A stretch of DNA of 64,000 nucleotides from DASQZT01 sp963728965 (GCA_963728965.1 CAVSMH010000011.1:62001-126000), one strand, 5' to 3'; positions 1 through 11,986 are shown, counted from the stretch's first letter. The notes: generated from the sequence alone by a model not told the origin. Program-made: numbers and translations.

Positions 1-1538
1 ATGCTGTGCGAGCGCAAAAGAAGCATGGCGCTGTACATGGCATCGACGGAGTAGTGCCAGACCAGCGTAGGGAGGATCCCCCAGCGAAGCATCACGAGGC
101 CGAGCGCCACCCCGCCGATACCCACTTCGAGCCCGCGAATAAAGAAAGGTTGCTGCGGGTATCCGGCATGCCCGAAACCCCAGATGAAGCCTGCCAGGAT
201 CACCGCCGCCGCCAGCGAGCGGGTGACCTTGCGGAGGAACGCGATGCCGAACATGCGGAAAAGGAACTCTTCGGAAATCGCGGGGAAGTATCCGCCCACC
301 AGAACGAACAGCCACGGAAAGCGGGTATTCAGGAGGTCGTCGTAGGGGACGTCGGCGGGAGACCACGCCCCGTAGCGGTACGCGACGATATAGAACCCAG
401 TCTGGTAGGCGACGAAGATCGCGGTCAAGGTGATGCCGAGGATGGCGCCCAGGAAAAAGCGGCGGGTGCGGAGGCCGCGCGGGCGGAACAGGTGGCCCAG
501 GGAAATCTGGTTCGGTAGGGCCTCGCGGTAGAGGGGCTCGGCACCCGCCGCGAGGACGAAGAGCAGTCCCCCGGAACCGAGTGCGGCCATCAGCGCCTGG
601 AGCAGTTCACCGGCGAGAAAGCTGGAGTAGGCATCGGTCGTGGGGTAATGGAACTCGTCCAACGAAAAACCGTTGAGCTGCGCCAGAAAACTGAGCGCCA
701 TGCCCACAACGCCGATGGCCGCAGCGCGCCGCCAGCGCACATCCTGGTGCCGCACGCGCATAACGATCACCACGATCAGGCCTACGAACAGGGCCACGAA
801 AAAGGCGGAATCCACCACCTGGGCGACTTGGTTTTTCGAGCGGAGGCGCTGGTAGTCGCGGGTCCACTGCTCGGGAATTTTGAGGTACTCGCGGTAGCCC
901 GCGACTTCATCGCCGAGGAGGGTGACCTCGACGCGGTTCTCGGCGTCGTGAAGGTTGAAGTCACGCTCCTTCCAGGTGAAAACGCGGTCGGTGCGATGCG
1001 GGCGGTCGGTATCGGAGGACTCGACGAAATCGAGCGACGCCGGGTCGCGGTTCATCCGCGTGCGGAGGAAGTCTTCGGCGCGAGCGCGCGCTTCCGGGGC
1101 GGCGATGGCTGGGCGGAACGCGTCCTCGGGGAGTTGGTGAGCGAAGCCCACGAACTCGCCCCGGGGGGTGATATCGACGCGGAATTCCTCCTTCTGGAGC
1201 GGGCGGAACCAGCGATAGGACCACATCCACAGACGCACGCGGGACCCCATGATGCGGTTGGCCCGTTCGAGGCCCGCCTCGCGTTCGAGGAAGGTCTTGG
1301 CCTGGTCTTCGTAGCGAAAGCTGGAGGCTTGGCGGAAGCCGGCGGTAGAGTAGCCGCGATCGGCAAGAAACCTGGCGGCAAGCGCCTGCCCCTGCCCCCG
1401 GTCCACGCGAAAATCAATGGAGGCTTCGGGAAAAGCGCGGTAGAAGTTGCGGATAGAGAACCAGGTGGCGCCGGTGAACAGGGCAAGGCAAACGGCGATA
1501 AACCGATAGTCGGAGAGGCGGAGACGTTCGCAGTTCAT
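1..1538 (-). CDS. CPBP-family intramembrane metalloprotease, C-terminus cut by window edge
   Basis: Reading the minus strand from the ATG at 1538 gives one frame open to base 1 (about 512 residues visible), so the 3' end lies outside the window. The N-terminus has one hydrophobic segment (about residues 9-26), then a long polar stretch of about 200 residues, then several membrane segments. The CPBP (CAAX protease/Abi) signature is in the membrane part: EEFLFR near residue 422, a GFGHAG motif with the metal-ligand His near 456, and WHYSVDA with a further His near 494. Family members cleave or process prenylated or other membrane proteins; the substrate here is unknown. The start overlaps the upstream ubiE stop by 4 bp (ATGA), so the two are probably co-translated. 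The long soluble N-terminal insert is larger than in minimal CPBP proteins. Confidence 0.85.
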   Translation of the reverse strand, partial: MNCERLRLSDYRFIAVCLALFTGATWFSIRNFYRAFPEASIDFRVDRGQGQALAARFLADRGYSTAGFRQASSFRYEDQAKTFLEREAGLERANRIMGSRVRLWMWSYRWFRPLQKEEFRVDITPRGEFVGFAHQLPEDAFRPAIAAPEARARAEDFLRTRMNRDPASLDFVESSDTDRPHRTDRVFTWKERDFNLHDAENRVEVTLLGDEVAGYREYLKIPEQWTRDYQRLRSKNQVAQVVDSAFFVALFVGLIVVIVMRVRHQDVRWRRAAAIGVVGMALSFLAQLNGFSLDEFHYPTTDAYSSFLAGELLQALMAALGSGGLLFVLAAGAEPLYREALPNQISLGHLFRPRGLRTRRFFLGAILGITLTAIFVAYQTGFYIVAYRYGAWSPADVPYDDLLNTRFPWLFVLVGGYFPAISEEFLFRMFGIAFLRKVTRSLAAAVILAGFIWGFGHAGYPQQPFFIRGLEVGIGGVALGLVMLRWGILPTLVWHYSVDAMYSAMLLLRSHS

Positions 1539-2233
1539 TCTTCTTTGGCCGCCCAATGGAGGCCGATTCCTCCCAGGATGTGACTGCGCACGTCGAGCGG
1601 GCGGTAGCCGGAGCGGCGCAACAGGGAAGAAAACTCGTCGATGGAGACGAAGGTACGGAGAGAGTCGGGAATATAGGTGTAGACGCGGGGACGGCCGTGC
1701 AGGAGGAGGCCCCAGAACGCCCCCTGGGCATAGAGATAGCTCAGATACACGACGCGCAGGACAGGATGGGCGGGGAGGAAGAAATCCAGGCTGACGAGGA
1801 GGCCCCCAGGACGGGTCACTCGTTGGATTTCGGCGAGCGCCTGTCTCAGGTTCGGGAAATTACGCAGGCCGTAGCCGATGAAAACGCAATCGAAGGCGCG
1901 GCTGCGGAAGGGGAGCGTGACGGCATCGGCGCAAACAGCGGCATCGAGGCCGCGCGTGCGGGCGAGGCGGAGCATTCGTTCGGTGAGGTCTACGGTAACG
2001 GTGCGGGCGCCCGGCGCATAGCGTTGCGCCAGGCAGGAAAAATCGCCGGTACCGGAGGCGAGGTCGAGCACAACCGGATTTTCGGGGAGTGACGCACGGG
2101 CGACGCCGGTCTCTTTCCAGTGCCGGTCCATACCGTAGGAGAAGGCCCGCGTGATGAAGTCGTAGCGTGGCGCGACGGTATGAAACATGGCCCGCATGAG
2201 GCGGGAATTCTGCTTTTCGGCCGGAGGTTTCAC
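1535..2233 (-). CDS. ubiE: Demethylmenaquinone methyltransferase (UbiE/MenG)
   Basis: SAM-dependent C-methyltransferase for the last step of menaquinone (or ubiquinone) synthesis, cytoplasmic or membrane-associated. From the GTG at 2233 the product is 232 residues, the usual length. Visible motifs are VLDLASGTGDFS (SAM motif I, about residue 55), GYGLRNFPN and RVTRPGG, which together are the UbiE signature. The frame stays open upstream to 2329, but those 32 extra residues do not resemble the family and the conserved part (RAMFHTVAPRYD) begins shortly after the GTG, so I chose the shorter start. The stop overlaps the start of the CPBP protease gene by 4 bp, which suggests an operon. Confidence 0.9.
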   Translation of the reverse strand: MKPPAEKQNSRLMRAMFHTVAPRYDFITRAFSYGMDRHWKETGVARASLPENPVVLDLASGTGDFSCLAQRYAPGARTVTVDLTERMLRLARTRGLDAAVCADAVTLPFRSRAFDCVFIGYGLRNFPNLRQALAEIQRVTRPGGLLVSLDFFLPAHPVLRVVYLSYLYAQGAFWGLLLHGRPRVYTYIPDSLRTFVSIDEFSSLLRRSGYRPLDVRSHILGGIGLHWAAKEE

Positions 2234-2423
2234 TCGCTCGGAATTGTACCATTGTGAGGCGAAGCACCGGCGAAACGCCCGGTAGGTTCCTGACTCGAAG
2301 CAGATTCGCCCGGGGCCGAGGAGTCGCACCCCGGCCGGGCGGAATCAGGCCCGAACCCTACCCGGTTGATGCCGGTGCTGTCGAATCGCTCGGGATCACC
2401 ATTGGGGCAGGCAATCACCCGGT

Positions 2424-3599
2424 TTATCGACGGCTGCCCTTCGCGCTGGCAGTACGCGGTACTTCGACGGTAGCACTGGTGGCACGGGTGAGCGGCGGCG
2501 CCAGCGACGTGTCCACCATCTGGACCATCGCGTAGGCCGGCATATCTTCTGCTTCCTTGTAGAAGGTCAGACGCCCGAGGGCGTCATCGAAATCGACGCG
2601 AATCAGATCGCCGCCGCGCACCTGTCCGGTGGCGATCAGGTTCGAAAGCGGATGGACCAGGCCGCGGTCGATAGCCCGCTTCAAGTGACGCGCGCCGTAT
2701 TTCAAATCGGTCCCCTCCCGCAGCAGAAAGCCCCTGGCGGGATCGGTGAGGGTGAACACGAATGGCGAACCGTTGGATGAGGCAAAAATGCGCTGCTGCA
2801 CCATATTCAGCTCGAGCGTCAGGATCTGACGCAACTGAGGCTCGCCGAGCGGGCGGAACACGACCGTTTTGTCGATGCGGTTCATGAACTCGGGGCTGAA
2901 TTTACGCCGCGCCGCTTCGACGCCGGCCCGTCCGATTTTGTCGGTCAACTTCTCATCGCAGATGCCGGCTGCGTAACGCTGGTCGGCCTCACAGGCTGCG
3001 AAACCCAAATTCGGTCGCAGGATCGAGCCCATCTCGGAGGCGCCGAGATTGCTGGTCATGAAGATCATGGCGCGGGAGAAGTCAACGCGACGGTTATCGC
3101 CCAGCGTCAGCGTGGCTTTATCCAGGATGCCGAGCAGCAGATTCCAGAGTGCGTCGCTGGCCTTTTCGATTTCGTCGAACAGCACGAAGCTGATCTTCAT
3201 CCTGTCGGTATGGTACTGGTTCAGCACCTCCTGACTGAGAAGCGGATGAGTTTCGCGGTGTCCCAGATACCCCGGAGGAGAACCGATCAGCTTGGCGATT
3301 TCGTGACTGTGCTGGAACTCGGCGCAGTCGATTTTAATAACGGCACGCGCATCGCCGACCAGGCTCTCGGCAGTCGCCTCCACCAATCGTGTTTTGCCGG
3401 ATCCGGTCGGTCCCAAGAACAGGAAATTCCCGATCGGGCGGCCTGGGCTGGACATGCCGGCCAGATTGGTCTGGTAGATGTTCAGGATCTGCTGGACCGC
3501 CTCGTCCTGGCCCACAATACGTTTGTGCAGATCGGTTTCGAGCTTGGCTGCGTCGAGTCCCGTTTGCGTTGGATCCAATTGCCGGCTGAGCCGCCCCAT
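2424..3599 (-). CDS. Stand-alone ClpB/ClpA D2-type AAA+ ATPase
   Basis: A single AAA+ module related to the second ATPase ring of Clp unfoldases. With the ATG at 3599 (391 residues) there is a strong Shine-Dalgarno GAGGGGA 9 bases upstream; in-frame ATGs at 3635, 3644 and 3659 are alternatives, and an upstream-extended frame to 3833 would run into the SDR gene and is unlikely. Visible: Walker A GPTGSGKT (63-70), pore-loop GYLG (110-113), Walker B with DE at 142-143, sensor-1 Asn in MTSNLGA (about 184), an NRID segment as arginine-finger region, and the GARHLKRAID sensor-2 region followed by the small ClpB-C-like domain. No N-terminal Clp domain and no first AAA ring are present, so it is about half the size of ClpB. 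It may act as an adaptor-dependent unfoldase or remodeller; the substrate is unknown. Confidence 0.8.
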   Translation of the reverse strand: MGRLSRQLDPTQTGLDAAKLETDLHKRIVGQDEAVQQILNIYQTNLAGMSSPGRPIGNFLFLGPTGSGKTRLVEATAESLVGDARAVIKIDCAEFQHSHEIAKLIGSPPGYLGHRETHPLLSQEVLNQYHTDRMKISFVLFDEIEKASDALWNLLLGILDKATLTLGDNRRVDFSRAMIFMTSNLGASEMGSILRPNLGFAACEADQRYAAGICDEKLTDKIGRAGVEAARRKFSPEFMNRIDKTVVFRPLGEPQLRQILTLELNMVQQRIFASSNGSPFVFTLTDPARGFLLREGTDLKYGARHLKRAIDRGLVHPLSNLIATGQVRGGDLIRVDFDDALGRLTFYKEAEDMPAYAMVQMVDTSLAPPLTRATSATVEVPRTASAKGSRR

Positions 3600-3729
3600 A
3601 TTCCCAAGTCCCCTCTCGTTTATTTCAACTCCCATCAACGTCATCGCACTTTGATCCATAGCAACTGGGGGGCCAGAAATATAAGAGCGCCATAGATTTC
3701 GACCGGTCACCGCGGGAGGGTGCGGAGGG

Positions 3730-4449
3730 TCACTTCCTGGGACGAGAAGGGCGAATTTCCACACGACTGACCATGGTTCGCGCCGGCATTGCCAAAACCA
3801 TCGCCACCACATCGGCAACGTCTTCGGGAGCAATCATCCAACTCGTGTCACCCGAGCGCCCGCCGGGTGATCCGGAAAACTCCGTATCGACGCTGCCCGG
3901 CATAATGTAACTCACCCGCAGGTTATCGTGGCGATGGTCGAGAAGGAGGGCTTCACTGAACAGGTTCAAACCGCTTTTGGATGCATTGTAGGCCGCGCCG
4001 CCGGAAAACGCATTCTTGCCGGCGAGGCTGGAGATATTGATGATAAAGCCGCCGCCGCGCCGGATGAATCGAGGTATTGCCTCGTGGCAGCAGTAGAAAA
4101 CGCCGTTGAGGTTGAGATCGATATTGTGGTGCCAGTCATCGGCAGTCAATTCCGCTACCTTCTTAAACACGCCTGCGCCGGCGTTATTCACGAGGATATC
4201 GAGGGCGCCGAAGCGGGCGTCGACCGCCTGGAAAAACTTGCTCACTTCCTCCTGGCGAGCGACGTCGGCCGGGTGGCCGAAGATGTCGCCCGCCGACTGC
4301 ATTTCGTTCACGGCCCGGTTGACCGATTCGGAAGTGCGGCCACAGATCGCGACGGAGACTCTTTCACGCAGGAGGCGTTGCGCGATGGCGCGTCCGATAC
4401 CGCGGGTTCCGCCGGTGACGACGGCTACTTTTCCGGAAAGCGATTCCAT
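3730..4449 (-). CDS. Short-chain dehydrogenase/reductase (FabG-like)
   Basis: A classical 239-residue SDR with an NAD(P)-binding Rossmann fold. Motifs: TGGTRGIG near residue 12 (cofactor loop), NNAG near 88, catalytic Ser in INISS near 140, and YNASK near 153 for the Tyr and Lys. The segment after the cofactor loop contains GR, which tends to favour NADP(H), but that is only an indication. The gene diverges from the plus-strand gene at 4503 across 53 bp and precedes the AAA+ gene on the same strand. The substrate cannot be told from the sequence; FabG-type 3-oxoacyl reductases and sugar or alcohol SDRs share these motifs. Confidence 0.88.
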   Translation of the reverse strand: MESLSGKVAVVTGGTRGIGRAIAQRLLRERVSVAICGRTSESVNRAVNEMQSAGDIFGHPADVARQEEVSKFFQAVDARFGALDILVNNAGAGVFKKVAELTADDWHHNIDLNLNGVFYCCHEAIPRFIRRGGGFIINISSLAGKNAFSGGAAYNASKSGLNLFSEALLLDHRHDNLRVSYIMPGSVDTEFSGSPGGRSGDTSWMIAPEDVADVVAMVLAMPARTMVSRVEIRPSRPRK

Positions 4450-4502
4450 CTCTCGATTCTAAACAAAGGCGGGACACGCCCCCTGTTAGAATACCTACAG
4501 GA

Positions 4503-5453
4503 ATGTCCTCCGCCGTGTCCGTATCCGCGTTGCAGTCGCTTTTCGAGAGTCATGCGTCCGAAGTGTCCGCTCTGGTTGAGGGCCTGATGGCACAGGCGCG
4601 GGAATGCGGGCGAAGGGAATTCGCGGACCGTCTGAACCAGGCAGTGCGCCGCATGCGGCAGGCCGGTACGGTGGAGGAACTGGGCGCGACGCTGCTCGAT
4701 GCCGCGGCTGGGTTTGGGGATGGTGCCGCGTGGTTTCGTGTGGAAGGTGACAGGCTGCGCGGCGAAGCGGTTCGAGTCAGCGGCGGGGAGACGCCGGAAA
4801 GCTGGAGCGAGTTCGAAATCGCGATAGCTTCGGCAGGTGCGCTCGGCGGTGCGGTGGAGAGCCGCGACCCGATGATGGCAGCGGCGACCGCATCCCAAGT
4901 CCCGGAACGGTTGGCGGAACGGGCGGCGCGCAGCGGCGAAAGTCGCGTCGCGATTCATCCATTGGTAGTCCGCGAACAGGTGCCGGCCCTGGTATGCGCG
5001 TGGGGAGCCGCCCAGGACTCGGCAATCGAACTGTTGACGCAGGTGGCAGCGGCGGTTTGGGCGGAGGTCTCGCGGCCACCCGCGCCGCAACTGGTGCAAA
5101 TCGCCCCGCCGGCGAAAGTGGAGCGGCCGGCCTCCGAGCCGGAAGCGCGGCCCGCATGGGAGCAGCTTTCGGCCGACGAACAACGGATTCACCTGCGCGC
5201 GCAACGCTACGCCCGGGTGCAGGTGGCCGAGATGCGGCTGCACCAGTCCGACGCGGTACAGTCGGGGCGGACGCAGCGGGATCTGTACGGCGCGTTGCGC
5301 ACGGCGATCGATGGCGCGCGCGAATCGTACCACGAGACCTTTTTCGCACCATGCCCCAGCATGGTTGACTACCTTCATCTCGAACTGGTTCGCACACTGG
5401 CCCATGAGGATTGGGAACTGCTTGGCAAAGACTACCCTGGCCCGATGGTCTAG
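4503..5453 (+). CDS. Hypothetical protein with possible GAF-like region
   Basis: 316 residues, no signal peptide or membrane segment. The N-terminal 55 residues are helical. Residues about 55-190 alternate beta-like and helical segments in a way reminiscent of a GAF fold, followed by an Ala/Pro-rich linker and a C-terminal helical part containing ARVQVAEMRLHQ, where GAF-containing acidobacterial proteins of this type often have a conserved tail. I know no function. It ends 4 bases before the proposed start of the lytic transglycosylase, so the two are likely co-transcribed. An AT-rich TTAGAATA just upstream of the start could be a -10 element. Confidence 0.6.
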   Translation: MSSAVSVSALQSLFESHASEVSALVEGLMAQARECGRREFADRLNQAVRRMRQAGTVEELGATLLDAAAGFGDGAAWFRVEGDRLRGEAVRVSGGETPESWSEFEIAIASAGALGGAVESRDPMMAAATASQVPERLAERAARSGESRVAIHPLVVREQVPALVCAWGAAQDSAIELLTQVAAAVWAEVSRPPAPQLVQIAPPAKVERPASEPEARPAWEQLSADEQRIHLRAQRYARVQVAEMRLHQSDAVQSGRTQRDLYGALRTAIDGARESYHETFFAPCPSMVDYLHLELVRTLAHEDWELLGKDYPGPMV

Positions 5454-5457
5454 CGGG

Positions 5458-7740
5458 GTGTTCCGAAGACCGCTTGCAGGCGGGCATAGGGGGAACCCCG
5501 CCCCGCTGGCGCTGCCAACCGGGCTTTGCCTAGTGGTGGCGATGGCGATGGCGGGCGTGGGAAGCGCAGCCACGCCGCCAAAGAAGAAAACCGGAGCCAG
5601 GCGGACGAAACCCCCGGCGGCGCGTTCGGCGAAGCTGCGAAAAACGCCTTCGCGTCCACCGGCAAAACTGGGAGAGCTGGCCTCGCTGGTAAGCGCATGG
5701 CGCGACGCTCCGACTGCGGCGGGCCGCGCCCGGATTGAAGCCTACGCTACGGCGCATGTGCGCGACAACAACGGCACGTTGGCCCAGCTTGCGCTCGGGA
5801 TCGGCTCCTACCAGCAGCAGGATTACCGAAGCGCTTTGGCGGCCTTGGGAAAGGTCCAGGGGAAGCTGCCGCGTCTGCCTGATTACGTGGGCTACTACCG
5901 CGCCGCGGCTCAGATCGAATCCAAGGAATACACCGGGCTGGCGAAGAGCCTCGGAATGGTCATGGGGGCGGACGTGCGGTCGCCTCTGACGGGCAGAGGC
6001 CGGCTGTTGGAGGCACGGGCGCTGACCGAGTCCAATCCCGTGGGTGCCGTGCACATCCTGCGGGAGCACTATGCGGAATTGCCGCAGCCGGAAGGCGATC
6101 TGGTGTTGGCCGACGCCTCCCAGGCAGCACGGGACCTCCCGCATGCGGCGGAGTTCTACCAGCGGGTCTACTATCAGTACCCCACCACGGAAGCGGCCAG
6201 CCGCGCGGCGGCCGCGTTGCTGGCGCTCAGGGACGCCATGGGCTCCTCGTATCCCGCGCCTCCTCCGGAGCAGATGCTGCGGCGCGGCGACCGGCTCATG
6301 GAGTTGGGCGAGTACCGGCGCGCCGGAGAGGAATACCTGGCGCTGGCGGGAGCCCTCACCGGGCCGGCCCGCGACCGTGCGCGAGTGCGGGTGGCCGCGG
6401 CCGATTTCCGCGACGGCAATGCGGCCGCTGCGTTCCAGTACTTGCGGCGCCTGGGGCCCCTGGCCTCGGAGGCGGAGGCCGAGCGGCTCTATTACCTGGA
6501 AGAGTGCGCGCGGCAACTCCGCAATGATGACGAGATGATGTCGGCGGTCGAGCGGCTGGGGCAGCAATATGCCCATTCGACCTGGCGATTGAGCGCGCTG
6601 ATTTCGGCCGCGAACCGCTACCTCCTGGTGAACCAGCCCGACCGGTACCTGCCGTTGTACCGGGCGGCATACACCGAGTTTCCGGCCCAACCACAGGCGG
6701 GTCTGTGCCACTGGAAGGTGGCTTTTCAAGCTTACCTGCGCGGCCGGAGCGACGCGGAGGACCTGCTCCGCGAGCACCTCCGCGATTACCCGGCGCATGC
6801 CACGGCGGGCGCGGCGCTTTATTTTCTGGGAAGGCTGGCCGAGCAGGGCCACGATCCGGGCACAGCGCGGGCCTGCTACCAGCGCCTGGCGCGAACATTT
6901 CAGAACCACTACTACGCCATGCTGGCACGCCAACGCCTGGCCCGGCCGGAACTGGCGGGCGCTGCCATACCGCCGGCCGCGGGGCGGTTCGCGGCGGAAG
7001 TGAAGTTGGCGGAAGGACAGCCCGTGGCCTCCCGCGGCACACCCGAAACCGCGCTGCGGATCGAGCGTTCGCGCCTGCTTCGCACCGCGGGACTGTCGGA
7101 GCTGGCAGATGCCGAATTGCGCTTCGGCGCGAGGACGGACGGGCAGCCGGCGCTGTTGGGGATGGAGATGGCGGAGGCGGCGACGGCGGCGCACCTCGGC
7201 GTGCGGATCATGAAATCGATGGCGCCCGACTACCTGAATCTCAAGCTCGACCAGGCGCCGCGGAAGTTCTGGGAGTTGCTGTTTCCCCTGCCCTACCGGC
7301 GCGACCTGGTTGCGAACGCCAGCCAGCGCGACTTGGACCCGTACCTCGTGGCGGGGCTCATCCGGCAGGAATCGGAGTTCAATCCGGAGGCGCGGTCCCG
7401 CGCGAATGCCTTCGGACTGACCCAGGTGCGGCCGGGAACGGGACGGACTTTCGCGCGCAAACTGGGCATGCGGTACTCGAGCCGCGTTCTGTTCCAACCG
7501 GGGGCGAACCTGAAAATCGGGACCTCGATTCTGCGGTCGATGCTCGATCAGAACGACGGCAAACTGGAGCAGACGCTCGCGGCTTACAACGCCGGTCCCA
7601 ACCGCCTGGCCGAGTGGCTGACCTGGGGGACCTATCGCGAGCCGGCGGAGTTCATCGAGTCGATTCCGTTCACCGAGACACGCGATTACGTGCAGGCAGT
7701 GCTGCGCAACGCGGATATCTACCGGCGGCTATACCGCTAA
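5458..7740 (+). CDS. Soluble lytic murein transglycosylase with TPR repeats (Slt70-like)
   Basis: Cleaves the MurNAc-GlcNAc bond in periplasmic peptidoglycan, forming 1,6-anhydro ends. The C-terminal SLT domain has the catalytic Glu in RQESEFNPEARS (near residue 637 counted from the GTG at 5458), then GLTQVRPGTG and AAYNAGPNR, all hallmarks of family 1 lytic transglycosylases. The preceding 500 residues are Ala-rich helical hairpins of TPR/Slt-superhelix type. The N-terminus carries basic residues and a hydrophobic run ending in GSAA, a likely signal peptide. The frame is open back to 5311, overlapping the previous gene; the GTG at 5458, 4 bases after that gene's stop, or the TTG at 5422 are more plausible starts. 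760 residues is larger than E. coli Slt70 but usual for acidobacterial homologues. Confidence 0.88.
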   Translation: MFRRPLAGGHRGNPAPLALPTGLCLVVAMAMAGVGSAATPPKKKTGARRTKPPAARSAKLRKTPSRPPAKLGELASLVSAWRDAPTAAGRARIEAYATAHVRDNNGTLAQLALGIGSYQQQDYRSALAALGKVQGKLPRLPDYVGYYRAAAQIESKEYTGLAKSLGMVMGADVRSPLTGRGRLLEARALTESNPVGAVHILREHYAELPQPEGDLVLADASQAARDLPHAAEFYQRVYYQYPTTEAASRAAAALLALRDAMGSSYPAPPPEQMLRRGDRLMELGEYRRAGEEYLALAGALTGPARDRARVRVAAADFRDGNAAAAFQYLRRLGPLASEAEAERLYYLEECARQLRNDDEMMSAVERLGQQYAHSTWRLSALISAANRYLLVNQPDRYLPLYRAAYTEFPAQPQAGLCHWKVAFQAYLRGRSDAEDLLREHLRDYPAHATAGAALYFLGRLAEQGHDPGTARACYQRLARTFQNHYYAMLARQRLARPELAGAAIPPAAGRFAAEVKLAEGQPVASRGTPETALRIERSRLLRTAGLSELADAELRFGARTDGQPALLGMEMAEAATAAHLGVRIMKSMAPDYLNLKLDQAPRKFWELLFPLPYRRDLVANASQRDLDPYLVAGLIRQESEFNPEARSRANAFGLTQVRPGTGRTFARKLGMRYSSRVLFQPGANLKIGTSILRSMLDQNDGKLEQTLAAYNAGPNRLAEWLTWGTYREPAEFIESIPFTETRDYVQAVLRNADIYRRLYR

Positions 7741-7743
7741 TGC

Positions 7744-7772
7744 CGGGACGCTCCGGGATATCCGGTTATAAT
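7744..7772 (+). promoter_or_regulatory. Putative sigma-70 promoter of maeB
   Basis: A perfect -10 hexamer TATAAT lies at 7767-7772, 21 bases before the maeB start. The -35 position has only a weak match (CGGGAC region at 7744-7749). A short leader with AAAGG about 9 bases before the ATG follows. The intergenic space of 53 bp has no other gene. Confidence 0.4.
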
Positions 7773-7793
7773 TGTCCTGAAAGGTAGCGCTGC

Positions 7794-10082
<2,289 letters not shown>

Positions 10083-10102
10083 ACGCGCCCCACGTGACAG
10101 CT

Positions 10103-11986
10103 CTAGGGCTCGATGACCAGCGTGACCCGGTTGCTCTCCTGTCCATCGGCGGTGATATAGAGTTCGGCCGTGCCGGCATTGGTAATGCCGGGCAGTTGCA
10201 GTTCGACCAGATACGACCCGACGAAGCCGGGCAGGAGCGTGGCTCGCGTGACCGGAACCGTGACGCCATCCAGGTAGGCGCGGACGGATGCCACCACTTG
10301 CGGCGAATTCTCCAGGGGCGCGGGGATCCCGGTGGGCCAGTCGGGTTTCACTTTGCCCAGGCCGGTAGCCCAGATCTGAATGCGGCCATTCGGATGGGCA
10401 GCGTTTTTCGGGTCGATCGCCAGGCCCGTTTCGGCGTCCCAGAGCATGGGCGCATTATCCCTGCCCACGAGAATCGCGGGGGCGACGGGATGCACCGCGA
10501 TATTGCGGTTCACCGTGTTGCCGGAGATCTGAAGGGCCAACGCCACGTTCGGCCCGACGGCCTCGAACGGAACCTGGATCTGCGATTCGCTGCCCACGAC
10601 CGCCAGCACGGGATAGGTGAGATTGCCGGCGCGGGCCGAATCGACGCGGCCGCCAATGACGCTCAGCAGGGAGCCGGGCGCCGCGGGACGGTTGCTGAAA
10701 TCGGCGGTGTTCACCACGCGAACATGGTTGCGTCTGTGCGGGGCAGCGGCGGCATACAGACCATACCCATCGAGAGCCGCGTACACGGTGACGCCCGCGG
10801 AATCAAGGCGTACATCCGTCGCCGGGACGGCGGGCAGCCGGTCGGAAAGGCTGGTCCACGTAACGGGAGCGGCGCTGGCGGTTTCCAGATCGGTTGTCGT
10901 CCAAAAGAGTCCCCGGTCGGTGGCCACATACACGGCGCCCGAAGCCCGATCACCGGCGATGCCGCGGACCGAGGTGTCCGGCAGGTTGCCATCGAGCGCG
11001 TCCCAGAAGTTGGCGTTGGTGGTGCGGAGGACGTGAGGGCCTTTGCCGCTGAGCGCCGCCAGGGCGACGTTGCCCTGGAGCGTGCTTTCCACAAAGATGC
11101 GTTCCACGCGGCCGGTGACGCCGGAAGGGATCAGTGTCGGCTTGAACGTCCTGCCGCGGTCGATGGACACCCAGAGCCTGCCGTTCGCAGCGCCCGCCAC
11201 CACCCATTCGCCAGCCGAGCCGACGGCAGTGATCTCGGTTCCCAGCATCTCGGAATACTGGCGGATCCGCGTGGCTTCGCTTTCGAGTGCCACCGAACGG
11301 GTGGGTCGCCAGACGGATGCCCCCGGAGGCAATTCCAGGGCTCCCAGCCCGTCCACCTCCACGCGGGCCCCCAACGTGCCGCTGGGGGTAGACAGGATTC
11401 GCCGGATCGCCAGATTGGGCAGGAGGTCGTTCAGTCCACGCCATGACAGGCCGGCGTCCGTGGATTGCCATACTCCGTAGGCGTTGGCGACCACCAGTTG
11501 GTCCGCATTGGGAGGCGAGACGGCGAGACTCCGTTGGCCGGGTCCGATCACCGAGAAGGATTTGAGCGCAGTCAGGCTCTCCCAAGTGCTGCCATCGTCT
11601 GCAGAGCGGAAGAGTTGGCGGCCGAGCGCATAGAGACGGGCACGATTCCAGGGAGAGGCCACCACGCGCGCGCCGCTTTCCGGCGTCCGCACGGGAACCG
11701 CGGGCGCGAGGGGTGCCGGCTCGGGAGCGTTCGCAGCCGGCGACCAATTTTCAAAATCGATGGTCTGGTAGACGCGCCCGGCATGGGTACGAGCAAACAA
11801 CGTCGCTCCGTCCGGTGAAAACCAGACGTCATCAACGGGCCCGGTGGCCGGGGCTGCCAGCATCAGATCCACCGAGGAACCGCCGACTTTTCGCCAGTCG
11901 GGCGGTTGCGCTAGACCCAGTGCCACCCCGACAATCAACCATGTGAGGAGACAGACTGGAACACTGAATGTTCCTTTATGACACAC
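10103..11986 (-). CDS. Secreted BNR/sortilin-like beta-propeller protein with Solibacter C-terminal domain
   Basis: 627 residues with an N-terminal signal peptide (hydrophobic stretch ending near GLAQ, about residue 26). Residues 40-400 contain Asp-box/BNR-like repeats: RSADDGSTWESL, QSTDAGLSWRGL, VSIDRGRTFKPT and TTNANFWDAL, as in VPS10/sortilin and photosystem-stability-factor-like propellers. From about 405 the segment with NTADFSNRPAAPGSLLSVIG opens a domain that I recognise as the uncharacterised Solibacter C-terminal type (TIGR03437-like), ending in a beta-rich module. It is probably exported and may bind glycans or proteins. No enzymatic residues are evident. The same C-terminal type recurs in the protein at 47732-49957. 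Confidence 0.8.
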   Translation of the reverse strand: MCHKGTFSVPVCLLTWLIVGVALGLAQPPDWRKVGGSSVDLMLAAPATGPVDDVWFSPDGATLFARTHAGRVYQTIDFENWSPAANAPEPAPLAPAVPVRTPESGARVVASPWNRARLYALGRQLFRSADDGSTWESLTALKSFSVIGPGQRSLAVSPPNADQLVVANAYGVWQSTDAGLSWRGLNDLLPNLAIRRILSTPSGTLGARVEVDGLGALELPPGASVWRPTRSVALESEATRIRQYSEMLGTEITAVGSAGEWVVAGAANGRLWVSIDRGRTFKPTLIPSGVTGRVERIFVESTLQGNVALAALSGKGPHVLRTTNANFWDALDGNLPDTSVRGIAGDRASGAVYVATDRGLFWTTTDLETASAAPVTWTSLSDRLPAVPATDVRLDSAGVTVYAALDGYGLYAAAAPHRRNHVRVVNTADFSNRPAAPGSLLSVIGGRVDSARAGNLTYPVLAVVGSESQIQVPFEAVGPNVALALQISGNTVNRNIAVHPVAPAILVGRDNAPMLWDAETGLAIDPKNAAHPNGRIQIWATGLGKVKPDWPTGIPAPLENSPQVVASVRAYLDGVTVPVTRATLLPGFVGSYLVELQLPGITNAGTAELYITADGQESNRVTLVIEP

